64,000 bases of DNA, from positions 62,001-126,000 of the forward strand of contig NZ_AP022561.1 of NCBI RefSeq assembly GCF_010726245.1, written 5' to 3'. The translations under genes were made by a program, and so were the position numbers. Shown here one piece after another: positions 17,073 to 25,846 of this stretch. This DNA comes from Mycolicibacterium aichiense. GTDB taxonomy: Bacteria; Actinomycetota; Actinomycetes; Mycobacteriales; Mycobacteriaceae. Within the stretch, counting starts at the first letter, position 1. Each line of letters begins with the position of its first letter. A model generated the notes under the pieces. That model was not told the origin of the DNA. It saw only the letters and a program-made list of their open reading frames with translations, and searched no databases.

Positions 17073-18155
17073 TCAGGGGCGATCGACAACTGAGATCGGA
17101 TGGGCGAGAACCGATTCGTGCATGTAGCCCAGCTCGTTCCAGGGAGTGGAATCCGGCTGGACGCGGCCCCGGTCGTCGGAGGCGCGCACTCGTAGGACGT
17201 GGTCGCCCGGCGCGGCGTCCCAGACGAACTGCCAGCGGGCCCAGACACCAGGCTCACCAGCCGAGGTGATGGTGGCGCTCTGCCAACTGTGGTCGTCGAT
17301 CCGGTAGTCGACGGCGGTCACCCGGGCCTCACCGGCGAACGCCCGGCCTCGGATGATCTGCGGGCCCGGGCTCAGGCGTGCAGGCCAGGGCAGTTCGACC
17401 AGACTGGACAGCGCGGGTTCGGTGATGGCGGGCCCTCGAGCCTGGTCGCCTTCGGCGGGATAGCCCGGACCTATCATCACGTAATCGATGGTGTTCCAGG
17501 GAACTTCGACGTGGTGCGTGGCGACGTCGATCCGGCCAAGCCATTTGATGCTGGCGGCACCGAGCCATCCCGATACGACCAGCCGTGCCGGGAAGCCGTG
17601 ATCAGGCGGCAACTCTTCGCCGTTCATGGCCCACGCCACGATGGTGTCGTCGGCGAGGGCTTTGGCCAACGGCAGTGGGCGCCTGGCCCGGATCGAGTCG
17701 AGCGATTCGGGCACTACTTCGCAGGCATTGGCGGTGATTCCGGCCGGCTCCAGCAGGTCGCGTAACCGCACGCCGGTCCACTCCGCGGTGCCGATCGCGG
17801 TGCGTCCCCACTGAGTGCCTTCGAAAGGCTGGCCCACCTCGCGCCCGAACTGCACCCGCCGGTTGCCGGCGCATTCGATGGTGCGCACGATGGACGTCAG
17901 CGGAAAACCGGTGCACAGATCGTCGTAACTGAGCGAAATCGGTTGCCGTACAGCGTCACCAGTGATCTGCAGCTTCCAGCCGGTGGCATCGATAACCGGT
18001 GTGTCGGCGTGGCTGCGCACGAAAAAACGATCGGTGCCGACGATGTCGCCGAGCATCCGGTCGGGGCGGGTGCCGTAGTCCAGCCCCGAGCCGGTGTCTT
18101 CCATCAGATCTTCCGGCGTTGGCTTGATGAGCCCGTGTCGATGAACGTGTGGCAT
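17073..18155 (-). CDS. Sulfite oxidase-family molybdopterin enzyme
   Basis: This 360-residue protein has an oxidoreductase molybdopterin-binding domain with the molybdenum-ligating Cys95 in RTIECAGNRR. It also carries the family motifs GTAEWTGVRL and GFPARLVVSGWLGAASIKWL and a C-terminal dimerisation domain (about 240-355). Family members oxidise sulfite to sulfate or reduce S/N-oxides with the molybdenum cofactor. No signal peptide is seen, so a cytoplasmic location is likely. No cytochrome or haem subunit is adjacent, so the electron acceptor is unknown. Confidence 0.88.
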   Translation of the reverse strand: MPHVHRHGLIKPTPEDLMEDTGSGLDYGTRPDRMLGDIVGTDRFFVRSHADTPVIDATGWKLQITGDAVRQPISLSYDDLCTGFPLTSIVRTIECAGNRRVQFGREVGQPFEGTQWGRTAIGTAEWTGVRLRDLLEPAGITANACEVVPESLDSIRARRPLPLAKALADDTIVAWAMNGEELPPDHGFPARLVVSGWLGAASIKWLGRIDVATHHVEVPWNTIDYVMIGPGYPAEGDQARGPAITEPALSSLVELPWPARLSPGPQIIRGRAFAGEARVTAVDYRIDDHSWQSATITSAGEPGVWARWQFVWDAAPGDHVLRVRASDDRGRVQPDSTPWNELGYMHESVLAHPISVVDRP

Positions 18156-18203
18156 CGACGCATTATCCCGCCTGCGTGTCCGGGCTCACCATGAACCGCC
18201 GGG

Positions 18204-19580
18204 TCAGGCGGTCACCTTCTCGTAGGCGACGGGGGGAGGTGCGTCATCGGTACCCGGCATGGCGGTGCCGTTGAGCGGACAGCGGGTGGTCTCGGGCACC
18301 TTGATCAGGGCGAGCGCGCCGATCACGCAGGCGCCCATCATGTAATACGCAGGAACCAGGGCATCGCCGGTGCGGGTGGTGAGCCAGTCGTTGACCGCCG
18401 GCGCGGTGCCGCCGAACAGGGATGTCGAGACGTTGTAGGCAATCGCGAAACCGGCGTAGCGCACCTGGGTCGGAAACATGGCGGGAAAGGTCGCCGAAAT
18501 CGTGGCCAGCTGAGGCACATACAGCAATCCCAGTACTGCGAACCCGATGACCGCTCCCGCCAGGCCGGTGCTCATCAGAAGAAACATCGGCAGGCCTGCC
18601 ACGAACAGCCCGATCAACGAAAACCACCACAGCGGCTTGCGGCCCACCCGATCCGAGAGCAGACCCGCGAACGGGACGAAGACCATCATCGACAACATCC
18701 CGATGATCGGCACCAACAGCGACTGGTCGGCCGAGAGACCGATCTCGTTCTCCAGATAGGTCGGCATGTAGGTCAGCAGCGTGTAGTTGACGACGTTGAG
18801 TGCGACGACCATCCCGCCCAGCTGCAGGATCGGCCGCCAGTACCTGGTGATGAGGTCGCGAAATTGTGTCGTCGTCTGGTCCTCGGTATCGCCGTGGGCT
18901 TCGAATTCGCGGAACACCGGGGTGTCTTGCAGCCGAGACCGCAGGTAGACCCCGATCAAGCCCAGTGGCGCTGCGACGAGAAACGGAAGCCGCCATCCCC
19001 ACGCCTGCATCTGGTCGTCGCCAAGCACCAGCGAGCAGCCCAGCATCAGTAGAGCGCCGAAGGAGAACCCCGCCAGGGTGCCGAACTCGAGAAAGCTGCC
19101 CAACACGCCGCGACGACGGCTCGGAGCGTATTCGGCCATGAAGGTGGCCGCACCGCCGTACTCACCGCCCGTGGAGAACCCTTGGATCATCCGCAGCAGA
19201 ACCAGCAGAACCGGGGCCCAGATCCCGATCGTCGCGTACGTCGGGACCAGGCCGACCAAGAACGTGGCGCTGGCCATGAGCAGAATTGTGATGGCCAGTA
19301 CGGCTTTTCGACCCAGACGGTCGCCGAGCGGCCCCCATACGAACCCGCCGAGCGGCCTGACCAGGAATGACACCGCGAATGTCATGAGAGCCAGCAGCGT
19401 TGCCTGTTCGGTGTCCCCGGGAAAAATCGCCGCCGAGATGTAGGTGACGCCATAGGCGTAGATGCCGTAGTCGAACCATTCCGTTGCGTTGCCGATGGCC
19501 GAGGCGGCGATGGCCTTCTTCAACACGCCCGGCGAGGGTTCCTTGTCGACGACCGGCGGTCGGTCTTCTCCGGCGTCCAC
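18204..19580 (-). CDS. MHS-family (ProP/ShiA-like) metabolite:proton symporter
   Basis: This 458-residue transporter has twelve predicted helices. Signature motifs are IGNATEWFDYGIYAYG in helix 1, GDRLGRKAVL between helices 2 and 3, and QGFSTGGEYGGAATFMAE in helix 4, typical of the metabolite:H+ symporter branch of the MFS (ProP, KgtP, ShiA). The substrate could be betaine, proline or a carboxylate; sequence alone does not decide. Two related dyads lie 135-175 bp upstream, which suggests dedicated regulation. Confidence 0.9.
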   Translation of the reverse strand: MDAGEDRPPVVDKEPSPGVLKKAIAASAIGNATEWFDYGIYAYGVTYISAAIFPGDTEQATLLALMTFAVSFLVRPLGGFVWGPLGDRLGRKAVLAITILLMASATFLVGLVPTYATIGIWAPVLLVLLRMIQGFSTGGEYGGAATFMAEYAPSRRRGVLGSFLEFGTLAGFSFGALLMLGCSLVLGDDQMQAWGWRLPFLVAAPLGLIGVYLRSRLQDTPVFREFEAHGDTEDQTTTQFRDLITRYWRPILQLGGMVVALNVVNYTLLTYMPTYLENEIGLSADQSLLVPIIGMLSMMVFVPFAGLLSDRVGRKPLWWFSLIGLFVAGLPMFLLMSTGLAGAVIGFAVLGLLYVPQLATISATFPAMFPTQVRYAGFAIAYNVSTSLFGGTAPAVNDWLTTRTGDALVPAYYMMGACVIGALALIKVPETTRCPLNGTAMPGTDDAPPPVAYEKVTA

Positions 19581-19714
19581 AGGGAGCCTCCTTCGGGTAG
19601 CTGATCGGTGCGGTAGATCCGCCCACAGCGCGTTCCCAGTTCTCTGGCAGACGAAACCCAGAGTGAGAAAGAAACTCCCGAACAGCTGTTGACGAGCGGC
19701 TACTGTTGCGTGGC

Positions 19715-19755
19715 GGCAACTATTGCCTGGCGGGTACGGGCGGGCAATAGTTGTC
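19715..19755. promoter_or_regulatory. Paired GGCAA-N3-TTGCC dyads upstream of the MHS transporter
   Basis: GGCAACTATTGCC (19715-19727) is a perfect dyad with a 3-nt centre. GGCAATAGTTGTC (19743-19755) is nearly its mirror image. The centres are 28 bp apart. Together they form an 11-bp inverted repeat with a 15-nt spacer. They lie between the ThrE stop and the transporter start, both on the minus strand, so they may be an operator pair for the transporter or a terminator of the ThrE gene. Confidence 0.5.
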
Positions 19756-19786
19756 GCGCGGTGCGGCCGCTCCTCAGCAGACTGCG

Positions 19787-21361
19787 CTACGGCGCGCCCG
19801 GTCGGTCACCGGACTGAGGCTGCTCAGGCTGGCCGTCGTCGGCCGGGGTGGGCTCCAGCGCCACGCTCCACGATCGTTGGTGGGGTGCGCGTCGGGCGGG
19901 ACGCTCGGCAACCGGTCGCAGTCGAACGACGCGTCCGACCGCGCGACGTAGGCCCGGCGGTCCCTCGACTCGGAAGAGGTCGCCTATCCTGCCTGCGCGA
20001 TAGCGCAAGGGGGATCCGAGCAACTCGCCCATGACCACGCCCGCCCCGATGGCCAGCGCGGTGGCGGCCGCTGCCAGAGCCTGGGTCGCCCCGCCGACGT
20101 AGTCACCGTCGACGGCGAGGAAGAACACCGCTCGAAAGACGGCCAGGCCGGGCAACATTGGCGTGATACCTGCCGTCGCCGTCACCAGGGAGGGCGCTTG
20201 CTGCCGAATCGAGAGAAACGTGGCCAGCAGGCCCACTCCGGCCGCTGCGATACCGGTGGCGACCACTTGTCCGAAGTCTGCGTTGCCAAGACCGATCAAC
20301 GCCAGTTCAGCGAGACCGGCCACCGCCCCGGCGGTGACCATCGCGCGCGGGCGGGCATAACTGGCAAGAGCCAGGCACGCGCCGGCCAACGCGGCGCCGG
20401 AGACCGCGAGCACGATCGGAATCGGCCGGTTCGGGATGACAAACGATTCGGTGGCATCGACACGAAGCTCGATCTGAATGCCCGCAAGCGCGGCCATTTG
20501 CAGGCCGGCGAGGATGCCTACGACGATGCCGGCGGTAAGGAACAGTACGTCACCGAGCCGGGCGACGGCGGTCAGCATGTAACCGGTCAAGGCGTCCTGT
20601 ACCGAGCCCACCAGGGTCATCCCGGACAGCAACACCACGATCCCGGTAGCGACCAGTGCGGTAGGACCTTGTCCCGCGAATAGGTATGCCAGCACCGCGA
20701 TCATCGTGGCGATCATGGCGCCGGCGGCCTGCTGGAAGAAAAACGGGGTGCCGGCGCGGTTCAGCACCCGTGCGACCCGGTCGATGAGCGCTGCCGACAT
20801 CGCGGCCAGAAGGCAGGTCAGCCACGTGCCTCCCATCAGCATCGCGATGCCGATGGCAAAACCGGCCCATCCCGCGGTCGCCAACCAGCGCGGATAGGGA
20901 TGGGGCTGTGCCGTCAGTTCGTCCATCGCCTCGTGGGCGTCGTCTACAGAGACGCCGCCTGAGGTGATGCGACGGACCAGACCGTCCAGTTCGGCCAGCC
21001 GGGTGTAGTCGGTTGAGCGGGCCTGCACCGACCGCACAATGGTCACCGGCGGACTGTCGGCGGTGGGTAGCGCGGACACAAAGATTGTGGTGACGAATAC
21101 GTCGACCACGCAGTCATTGAGTTGGTAGGCCTGCGCCACGTCTTGGGCGGTGGCCACAACATCGGCCGTTCCCGATCCCGACGACAACATCACTTCGGCC
21201 AGCCGGATGGTGAGGTCGAGGACCCGTCGGGTGTGGCGGTCTCCCAGGCCGGCTGAGTCGCGAGTGCGCTGGCCCGCTCCGGGGGCGGGGTCGCGCCGAC
21301 CCCGCAGGGTGATATTCAGCCCTCGGCGACGTGCCGCCGAGGCCGACCGATCGGACGCCAT
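19787..21361 (-). CDS. ThrE-like threonine/serine exporter family protein
   Basis: This protein of about 524 residues combines the cytoplasmic DUF1212-type domain (RLAEVMLSSGSGTADVVATAQDVAQAY, about 50-190) with about ten membrane helices, as in the one-piece ThrE exporter of corynebacteria and mycobacteria (Rv3737-like). Its expected role is efflux of threonine and serine. The C-terminal 70 residues are Arg/Pro-rich and cytoplasmic. The ATG at 21361 is preferred; another ATG at 21409 is in frame. It is monocistronic. Confidence 0.85.
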   Translation of the reverse strand: MASDRSASAARRRGLNITLRGRRDPAPGAGQRTRDSAGLGDRHTRRVLDLTIRLAEVMLSSGSGTADVVATAQDVAQAYQLNDCVVDVFVTTIFVSALPTADSPPVTIVRSVQARSTDYTRLAELDGLVRRITSGGVSVDDAHEAMDELTAQPHPYPRWLATAGWAGFAIGIAMLMGGTWLTCLLAAMSAALIDRVARVLNRAGTPFFFQQAAGAMIATMIAVLAYLFAGQGPTALVATGIVVLLSGMTLVGSVQDALTGYMLTAVARLGDVLFLTAGIVVGILAGLQMAALAGIQIELRVDATESFVIPNRPIPIVLAVSGAALAGACLALASYARPRAMVTAGAVAGLAELALIGLGNADFGQVVATGIAAAGVGLLATFLSIRQQAPSLVTATAGITPMLPGLAVFRAVFFLAVDGDYVGGATQALAAAATALAIGAGVVMGELLGSPLRYRAGRIGDLFRVEGPPGLRRAVGRVVRLRPVAERPARRAPHQRSWSVALEPTPADDGQPEQPQSGDRPGAP

Positions 21362-21509
21362 CTGTCCGACGATACCGAGGCACTGCTCGACTATGTGAGT
21401 GGCTGCCACTCGGCGCTGCGAAACCGTATATCCGGCAACGGATTCGGTCCGTGGCTAGCCTTTGCCGGGATCGACGGCCCGGCTCGGGGAAGGGTCTTGA
21501 GGCAGATGC

Positions 21510-21986
21510 TCAGTGGGTGACCGGTGTGCGCCGCGGCGCCTTGGCAACGGGCGTCGGCGTGGCGGCGGCCGGGCGGGCGGGCCGGGCCTGGCGCCGGTTC
21601 TGGCGCTGAATCCGCTTATCCAGAACGCGCAGCTCGCGAGTGGTGAGCGAACGGTTCTTTCGGACCAGCAGATCGAGTTGCTGCCAGCTCAGGCCATCGA
21701 GGTCGCCGTCCGCATCGTGGGTGGCGACGACAACACAGCCGGGGAGCAGCGGCACCGACTTGGCGGTGAAATTGGTTGTCGCCAGGAGCACTTCAGTGGC
21801 TTGCTCATTGATCCGGCTCTGGCAGCCTGGCGAGGAGGGGCTGAACCAGAAGTCGAATTGGCGGTCGGGACTGGTCAGGCAGTGAAGCTGACGGCCTTGG
21901 AACAGGCGGTCGATATCGGCCTTGGAGTAGGCGCGTGTCTCATAGACGGGGCCGTTGGTGCTGAAGTACAGGATTGTGTTCATCAC
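21510..21986 (-). CDS. Conserved hypothetical protein, probable stress regulon member
   Basis: This 158-residue protein is not recognised. It begins MMNTILYFSTNGPVYETRAYSK, has several cysteines (QLHCLT, PGCQS, LLPGCVV) and ends in a basic Arg/Pro/Ala-rich tail (about 125-158). No signal peptide or membrane helix is seen. The sole regulatory clue is a sigma-F-type promoter about 60 nt upstream. A start at either of two adjacent ATGs (21986 or 21983) is possible. The basic tail might bind nucleic acid; this is a guess. Confidence 0.65.
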   Translation of the reverse strand: MMNTILYFSTNGPVYETRAYSKADIDRLFQGRQLHCLTSPDRQFDFWFSPSSPGCQSRINEQATEVLLATTNFTAKSVPLLPGCVVVATHDADGDLDGLSWQQLDLLVRKNRSLTTRELRVLDKRIQRQNRRQARPARPAAATPTPVAKAPRRTPVTH

Positions 21987-22052
21987 GATGATCCATTCGC
22001 TTCTTTCTTAGCTGTTCAGGGCGGCGCCTATACCACGACGCTGTTACTAAAG

Positions 22053-22078
22053 TTACCCGTGTTGCAAATGAGACAAAC
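22053..22078 (-). promoter_or_regulatory. Sigma-F-like promoter (GTTT-N16-GGGTAA)
   Basis: On the minus strand GTTT (22075-22078) and GGGTAA (22053-22058) are 16 nt apart, which matches the mycobacterial sigma-F pattern GTTT-N15-17-GGGTAT at nine of ten positions. Transcription would start about 60 nt before the hypothetical gene at 21986. The surrounding gap is clearly more AT-rich than the genes around it. Confidence 0.6.
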
Positions 22079-22122
22079 GTGGATCTCAATGTGGAAACAA
22101 TGTGTTTTAGCTGACAGTGCCG

Positions 22123-25023
22123 TCAGTCGTCCCACAGCAGCAGTTGGCGCACCGCGGGCCGGGATCCGTAGGGGCGCAACATCGTGCTGGCCGGCCGTGG
22201 TCGCACGCGCAGCGGCCACCAGAACCACCTGCCCAGCAGCGCGGCGATCGAAGGCGTCATGAACGACCGCACGATCAAGGTGTCGAACAGCAGCCCCAGC
22301 CCGATGGTCGTGCCGATCTGGCCGAGTACGAGCAGATCGCTGAAGACGAACGAGCCCATGGTGAAGGCGAACACCAGGCCCGCCGCGGTGACGACGCCAC
22401 CAGTGCTGGCCATGGCGCGGATGATGCCGGTGTTCAGGCCGGCCCCGATCTCCTCTTGAAACCGCGATATCAGCAGCAGGTTGTAGTCCGAACCCACCGC
22501 AAGTAGCAGGATCACCGCCAACGCGAGCACCACCCAGTACAGCGGCTTGCCCAGCAGGTCTTGCCATACCAGCACTGAAAGACCGAACGAGGCGCCCAGC
22601 GAGAGCGCCACCGTTCCGACGATCACCAACGCGGCCACGATGCTCCTGGTGACGAACATCATGATCAGCAGGATGAGGCTCAGCGCCGCGATGCCCGCGA
22701 TCATCAAGTCGTACTTCGCCATATCGGCGATGTCTTTGTAGGTTGCCGCCGTACCACCGATGTAGATGCTCGACCCGGCCAGCGGCGTCCCCTTGACGGC
22801 CTCCTGCACGGAGTGCCTGATCGCGTCGATATGCGCAAGCCCTTCGGGCGTCGCGGGATCCACGTCGTGAGTGACGATCATCCTCGCGGCCTTGCCGTCC
22901 GGAGACAGGAACTGTTTGAGGCCGCGCTGGAACTCGCTGTTGCTGAACACTTCTGGGGGCAGATAGAAGGAGTCGTCAGTCTTCGACGCGTCGAACGCCG
23001 CGCCGAGGGCCGTTGCGTTCTGCAGTGCGGCCGCCGTTTGGTCGTAGATACCGGACTGGGTGGCGTAGTTCGTCATCGACAGATCGCGATTGGCCTGCTG
23101 ACTGTCGATCTGTTGCGGGATCAGGGCCAGCAGCTTCGGTTGGAGCGCATCCAGTTTGTCCAAACTGGCTGTGACATTGGCCAACTGGTCGGTCAGAGCA
23201 TCGATGCCGTCAAGTGCATCGAACACCGATCGCAGTGCTGCACAGATCGGAATGTCGAAACAGTGCGGCTCCCAGTAGAAGTAGTTGCGCAGCGGCCGGA
23301 AGAAGTCGTCGAAATTGGCGATCTTGTTGCGCAGATCCTGCGCCACCTCGACGGTCTTGTGGAACGCCTCGACCTGTTCGTGGGTTGCTTCCGAGCTCTG
23401 CTGCTGCAGCGAGTACTGCTCACGCAGAATGTTGATCGTCTTGTCGATCTCGCCGACCTGCTTGAGCAGGTCGGCTGCCCGGGCCTGTTGGAACGGCAGG
23501 TTGTTGATCTGCGCGCTGCTTTGAGCACTGATCTGAAATGGCACCGAGCTGTGGTCCAGCGGTGTGCCCAGCGGGCGCGTGATGGATTGGACCAGGGCGA
23601 TGCCGGGTGTGTGGAACACAGCTTTGGCCACCCGCTCCAGCAAGATCATGTCGGTGGGGTTGCGCAGATCATGATCGGATTCGATCATCACCAGTTCTGG
23701 ATTGAGTCGCGCCTTGGAGAAGTGTCGTTCCGCTGCGGTGTAGCCGACGTTGGAGGGGGCGTCGGCGGGCATGTAGGCCCCGACGTCGTAACTGGTCTTG
23801 TAACCGGGCAGTGCCAGCAGGCCGATCAGCGCGATCCCCAGCGAGACGACGAGGATCGGCCCGGGCCAGCGCACGATCGCGGTGCCGATACGCCGCCAGC
23901 CACGAGTCTTGGCTCGCCGCTTGGGATCCATCAGGCCGAAGTGACTGCCGATCACCAGGATCGCCGGGGCCAAGGTCAGCGCCGCGATCAGCGTGACGAA
24001 GACGCCGATCGCCGACGGGATACCCAAGGTTCGGAAATAGGGATTGCGGGTGAAGTCCAAGCAATAGACGGCCCCGACGATCGTCAGGCCCGAGCCGAGG
24101 ATGACATGGGAGGTGCCCCGGTAGGTGTCGAAGAACGCCGTCTGCCGGTCCACGCCTGCGGACCGCTCTTCGTGATAGCGGCCCACGAGAAAGATCGCGT
24201 AATCGGTGCCGGCCGCAATCACGAGCAGCGTCAGGAGATTGGTCGCGTACGTGGACAGCCCGATGAGTCCGGTGTTGGCCAGAAACGACACGACACCGCG
24301 CGCGGCCGACATCTCGATGAGCACGGTGATGAGCATCAGCACCATCGTGACCACCGAGCGGTAGACCAGCAGCAGCATGATCGCGATCACGCCGATGGTC
24401 AGCAGGGTGACTTTCACGGTGCCCTTGTCACCGGTCTCGAACTGATCGGCGACCTGCGGTGCCGCGCCGGTGACATAGGCCTTGACCCCGGGGGGCGCGG
24501 GCGTGTGATCGACGATGTCGCGAACAGCGTCGACGGATTCGAGCGACAGTGCTTCGCCCTGATTTCCGAAGAGGTACACCTGCACATAGGCGGCTTTGCC
24601 ATCCGGACTCTGCGCACCGGCGGCGGTTAGGGGATCGCCCCAGAAATCTTGAATGTGCTGAACGTGTTTACGGTCGGCGGCCACTCGCTTGAGCAACTCG
24701 TCGTAGTAACGGTGCGCGTCGGCGCCGAGCGGTTGGTCGCCCTCGAGCACGATCATCGCAACGCTGTCGGAATCGAATTCACCGAACACTTTGCCGATCC
24801 GCTTGAATGCCTGCAGCGATGGTGAATCGGGTGAGCTCAAGGCCACGTTCTGGGCCTGGCCGACGACTTCCAACTGGGGCACCAACGCGTTACTGAGCGC
24901 AGCGACCGCCAGCCAGAACAGCAGGATGGGGATGCATAGCGTGCGGGTCAGCCGCGCGAACCGGTGGGTCAGCGTGCGATCTGCTGCCTGCTGGTCTGGA
25001 GCCTCCGTCGAAACCCTCTGCAC
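22123..25023 (-). CDS. MmpL-family RND transporter
   Basis: This 966-residue transporter has the MmpL layout: one N-terminal helix, a large periplasmic loop (about 60-190), a block of helices with GTDYAIFLVGRYHEE, a second large loop (about 400-730) containing long coiled-coil helices, and a second helix block with VGSDYNLLLISRFQEE. Such proteins export lipids or siderophores across the inner membrane. The Gln/Leu-rich coiled coil in loop 2 recalls the MmpL4/MmpL5 branch. No mmpS gene is adjacent, unlike typical MmpL4/5 loci. The start is a GTG after an AAAGG site. A TetR gene lies just upstream and both leaders share an inverted repeat. Confidence 0.93.
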   Translation of the reverse strand: MQRVSTEAPDQQAADRTLTHRFARLTRTLCIPILLFWLAVAALSNALVPQLEVVGQAQNVALSSPDSPSLQAFKRIGKVFGEFDSDSVAMIVLEGDQPLGADAHRYYDELLKRVAADRKHVQHIQDFWGDPLTAAGAQSPDGKAAYVQVYLFGNQGEALSLESVDAVRDIVDHTPAPPGVKAYVTGAAPQVADQFETGDKGTVKVTLLTIGVIAIMLLLVYRSVVTMVLMLITVLIEMSAARGVVSFLANTGLIGLSTYATNLLTLLVIAAGTDYAIFLVGRYHEERSAGVDRQTAFFDTYRGTSHVILGSGLTIVGAVYCLDFTRNPYFRTLGIPSAIGVFVTLIAALTLAPAILVIGSHFGLMDPKRRAKTRGWRRIGTAIVRWPGPILVVSLGIALIGLLALPGYKTSYDVGAYMPADAPSNVGYTAAERHFSKARLNPELVMIESDHDLRNPTDMILLERVAKAVFHTPGIALVQSITRPLGTPLDHSSVPFQISAQSSAQINNLPFQQARAADLLKQVGEIDKTINILREQYSLQQQSSEATHEQVEAFHKTVEVAQDLRNKIANFDDFFRPLRNYFYWEPHCFDIPICAALRSVFDALDGIDALTDQLANVTASLDKLDALQPKLLALIPQQIDSQQANRDLSMTNYATQSGIYDQTAAALQNATALGAAFDASKTDDSFYLPPEVFSNSEFQRGLKQFLSPDGKAARMIVTHDVDPATPEGLAHIDAIRHSVQEAVKGTPLAGSSIYIGGTAATYKDIADMAKYDLMIAGIAALSLILLIMMFVTRSIVAALVIVGTVALSLGASFGLSVLVWQDLLGKPLYWVVLALAVILLLAVGSDYNLLLISRFQEEIGAGLNTGIIRAMASTGGVVTAAGLVFAFTMGSFVFSDLLVLGQIGTTIGLGLLFDTLIVRSFMTPSIAALLGRWFWWPLRVRPRPASTMLRPYGSRPAVRQLLLWDD

Positions 25024-25107
25024 CCGTTAGCCTTTCGATAACCGGCGAACACGATTACTTGGCGGGGAGAGATCTTTTCCCGGTCAGCAGGGGCTGATCG
25101 CTCTAGG

Positions 25108-25125
25108 CGGTACGGTACGGTACTG
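25108..25125. promoter_or_regulatory. TetR-operator-like inverted repeat upstream of mmpL
   Basis: CGGTAC-N6-GTACTG lies 85 bp upstream of the mmpL start. Read on the minus strand, the surrounding 22 bp match the site before the tetR gene at 17 of 22 positions. It probably binds the neighbouring TetR protein. Confidence 0.6.
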
Positions 25126-25149
25126 GATCACCTGAGGCAACACTTCGTT

Positions 25150-25758
25150 TCAGCTGATAGGACGCGTGAGGCTGGGGACGATGACGTTGTCGACGATCAC
25201 CTGCACCGTCCGCCGATCAGGAGGGCGATTGGGCACGATCGACCGGAAGATCAGGTATCCGGGCATCAGGTCCCAGAGTTCCTCGGTGATCGCCTCCGCC
25301 TGGATCTCACCACGGTCGACAGCGTGTTGCAGCACCGACTCGATCAAGGCCTTTCGCTGATCCAGGAACTGATGCTGCATCGCCTCGCGCAGGGCCGGAT
25401 CGCGGGAAACCTCGACCATGACCGCACGGATCGTCGCGGAATGCTCCGCGGCGTGCTCGGTGATCGCCTCGCCCAGACGCAGCAGGTCTTCCCGCAGCGA
25501 CCCGGTGTCGGGGCGGACCGCCGCGCACCGGACTCCCTCGATGAAGGCCGCCAGCACCAGCTCGCCCTTCGACGGCCAGCGCCGATAGACCGTGGCCTTG
25601 CTCGCCTTGGCGGTCGCGGCAACCGCATCCACGGTCAACCGCTCGTACCCGTGCTGTTGCAACAGCTGCAGCGTGGCCGCGAGCAGCTCCGCCTCGCGCG
25701 CCGACCACGGCGACGATTCCGCCGCGTAGTCGACGATCCTGGTCACAGCGCCCACCAT
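25150..25758 (-). CDS. TetR/AcrR-family transcriptional regulator
   Basis: This 202-residue repressor has an N-terminal helix-turn-helix (LTVDAVAATAKASKATVYRRWPSK, about 42-65) and a ligand domain of the TetR_C type (SLREDLLRLGEAITEHA onward). It sits directly upstream of mmpL on the same strand, 126 bp apart. A perfect CAGTAC-N6-GTACTG dyad 13 bp before its start codon and a near copy before mmpL suggest autoregulation and control of the transporter. The inducer is unknown. The ATG at 25758 is chosen because the upstream extension is not protein-like. Confidence 0.9.
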   Translation of the reverse strand: MVGAVTRIVDYAAESSPWSAREAELLAATLQLLQQHGYERLTVDAVAATAKASKATVYRRWPSKGELVLAAFIEGVRCAAVRPDTGSLREDLLRLGEAITEHAAEHSATIRAVMVEVSRDPALREAMQHQFLDQRKALIESVLQHAVDRGEIQAEAITEELWDLMPGYLIFRSIVPNRPPDRRTVQVIVDNVIVPSLTRPIS

Positions 25759-25770
25759 AGAGCGCCCAGG

Positions 25771-25788
25771 CAGTACGGTCCAGTACTG
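25771..25788. promoter_or_regulatory. Perfect inverted repeat upstream of tetR
   Basis: CAGTAC-GGTCCA-GTACTG is a perfect 6-bp dyad, 13 bp upstream of the tetR ATG and 58 bp from the divergent L,D-transpeptidase start. It is the best-formed copy of the motif shared with the mmpL leader. Confidence 0.65.
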
Positions 25789-25846
25789 TCCAATCCCGGC
25801 GAAAGGCCATTTCGCTACCGCCGATCGCCCGCACCCCCCGGTTACC

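Noticed and set aside
22813..24630. 605-codon ORF antisense to mmpL
   Set aside because: High-GC codon bias leaves the opposite frame open. The product is Arg/Gly/His-rich without family resemblance, and mmpL on the other strand has full domain support.
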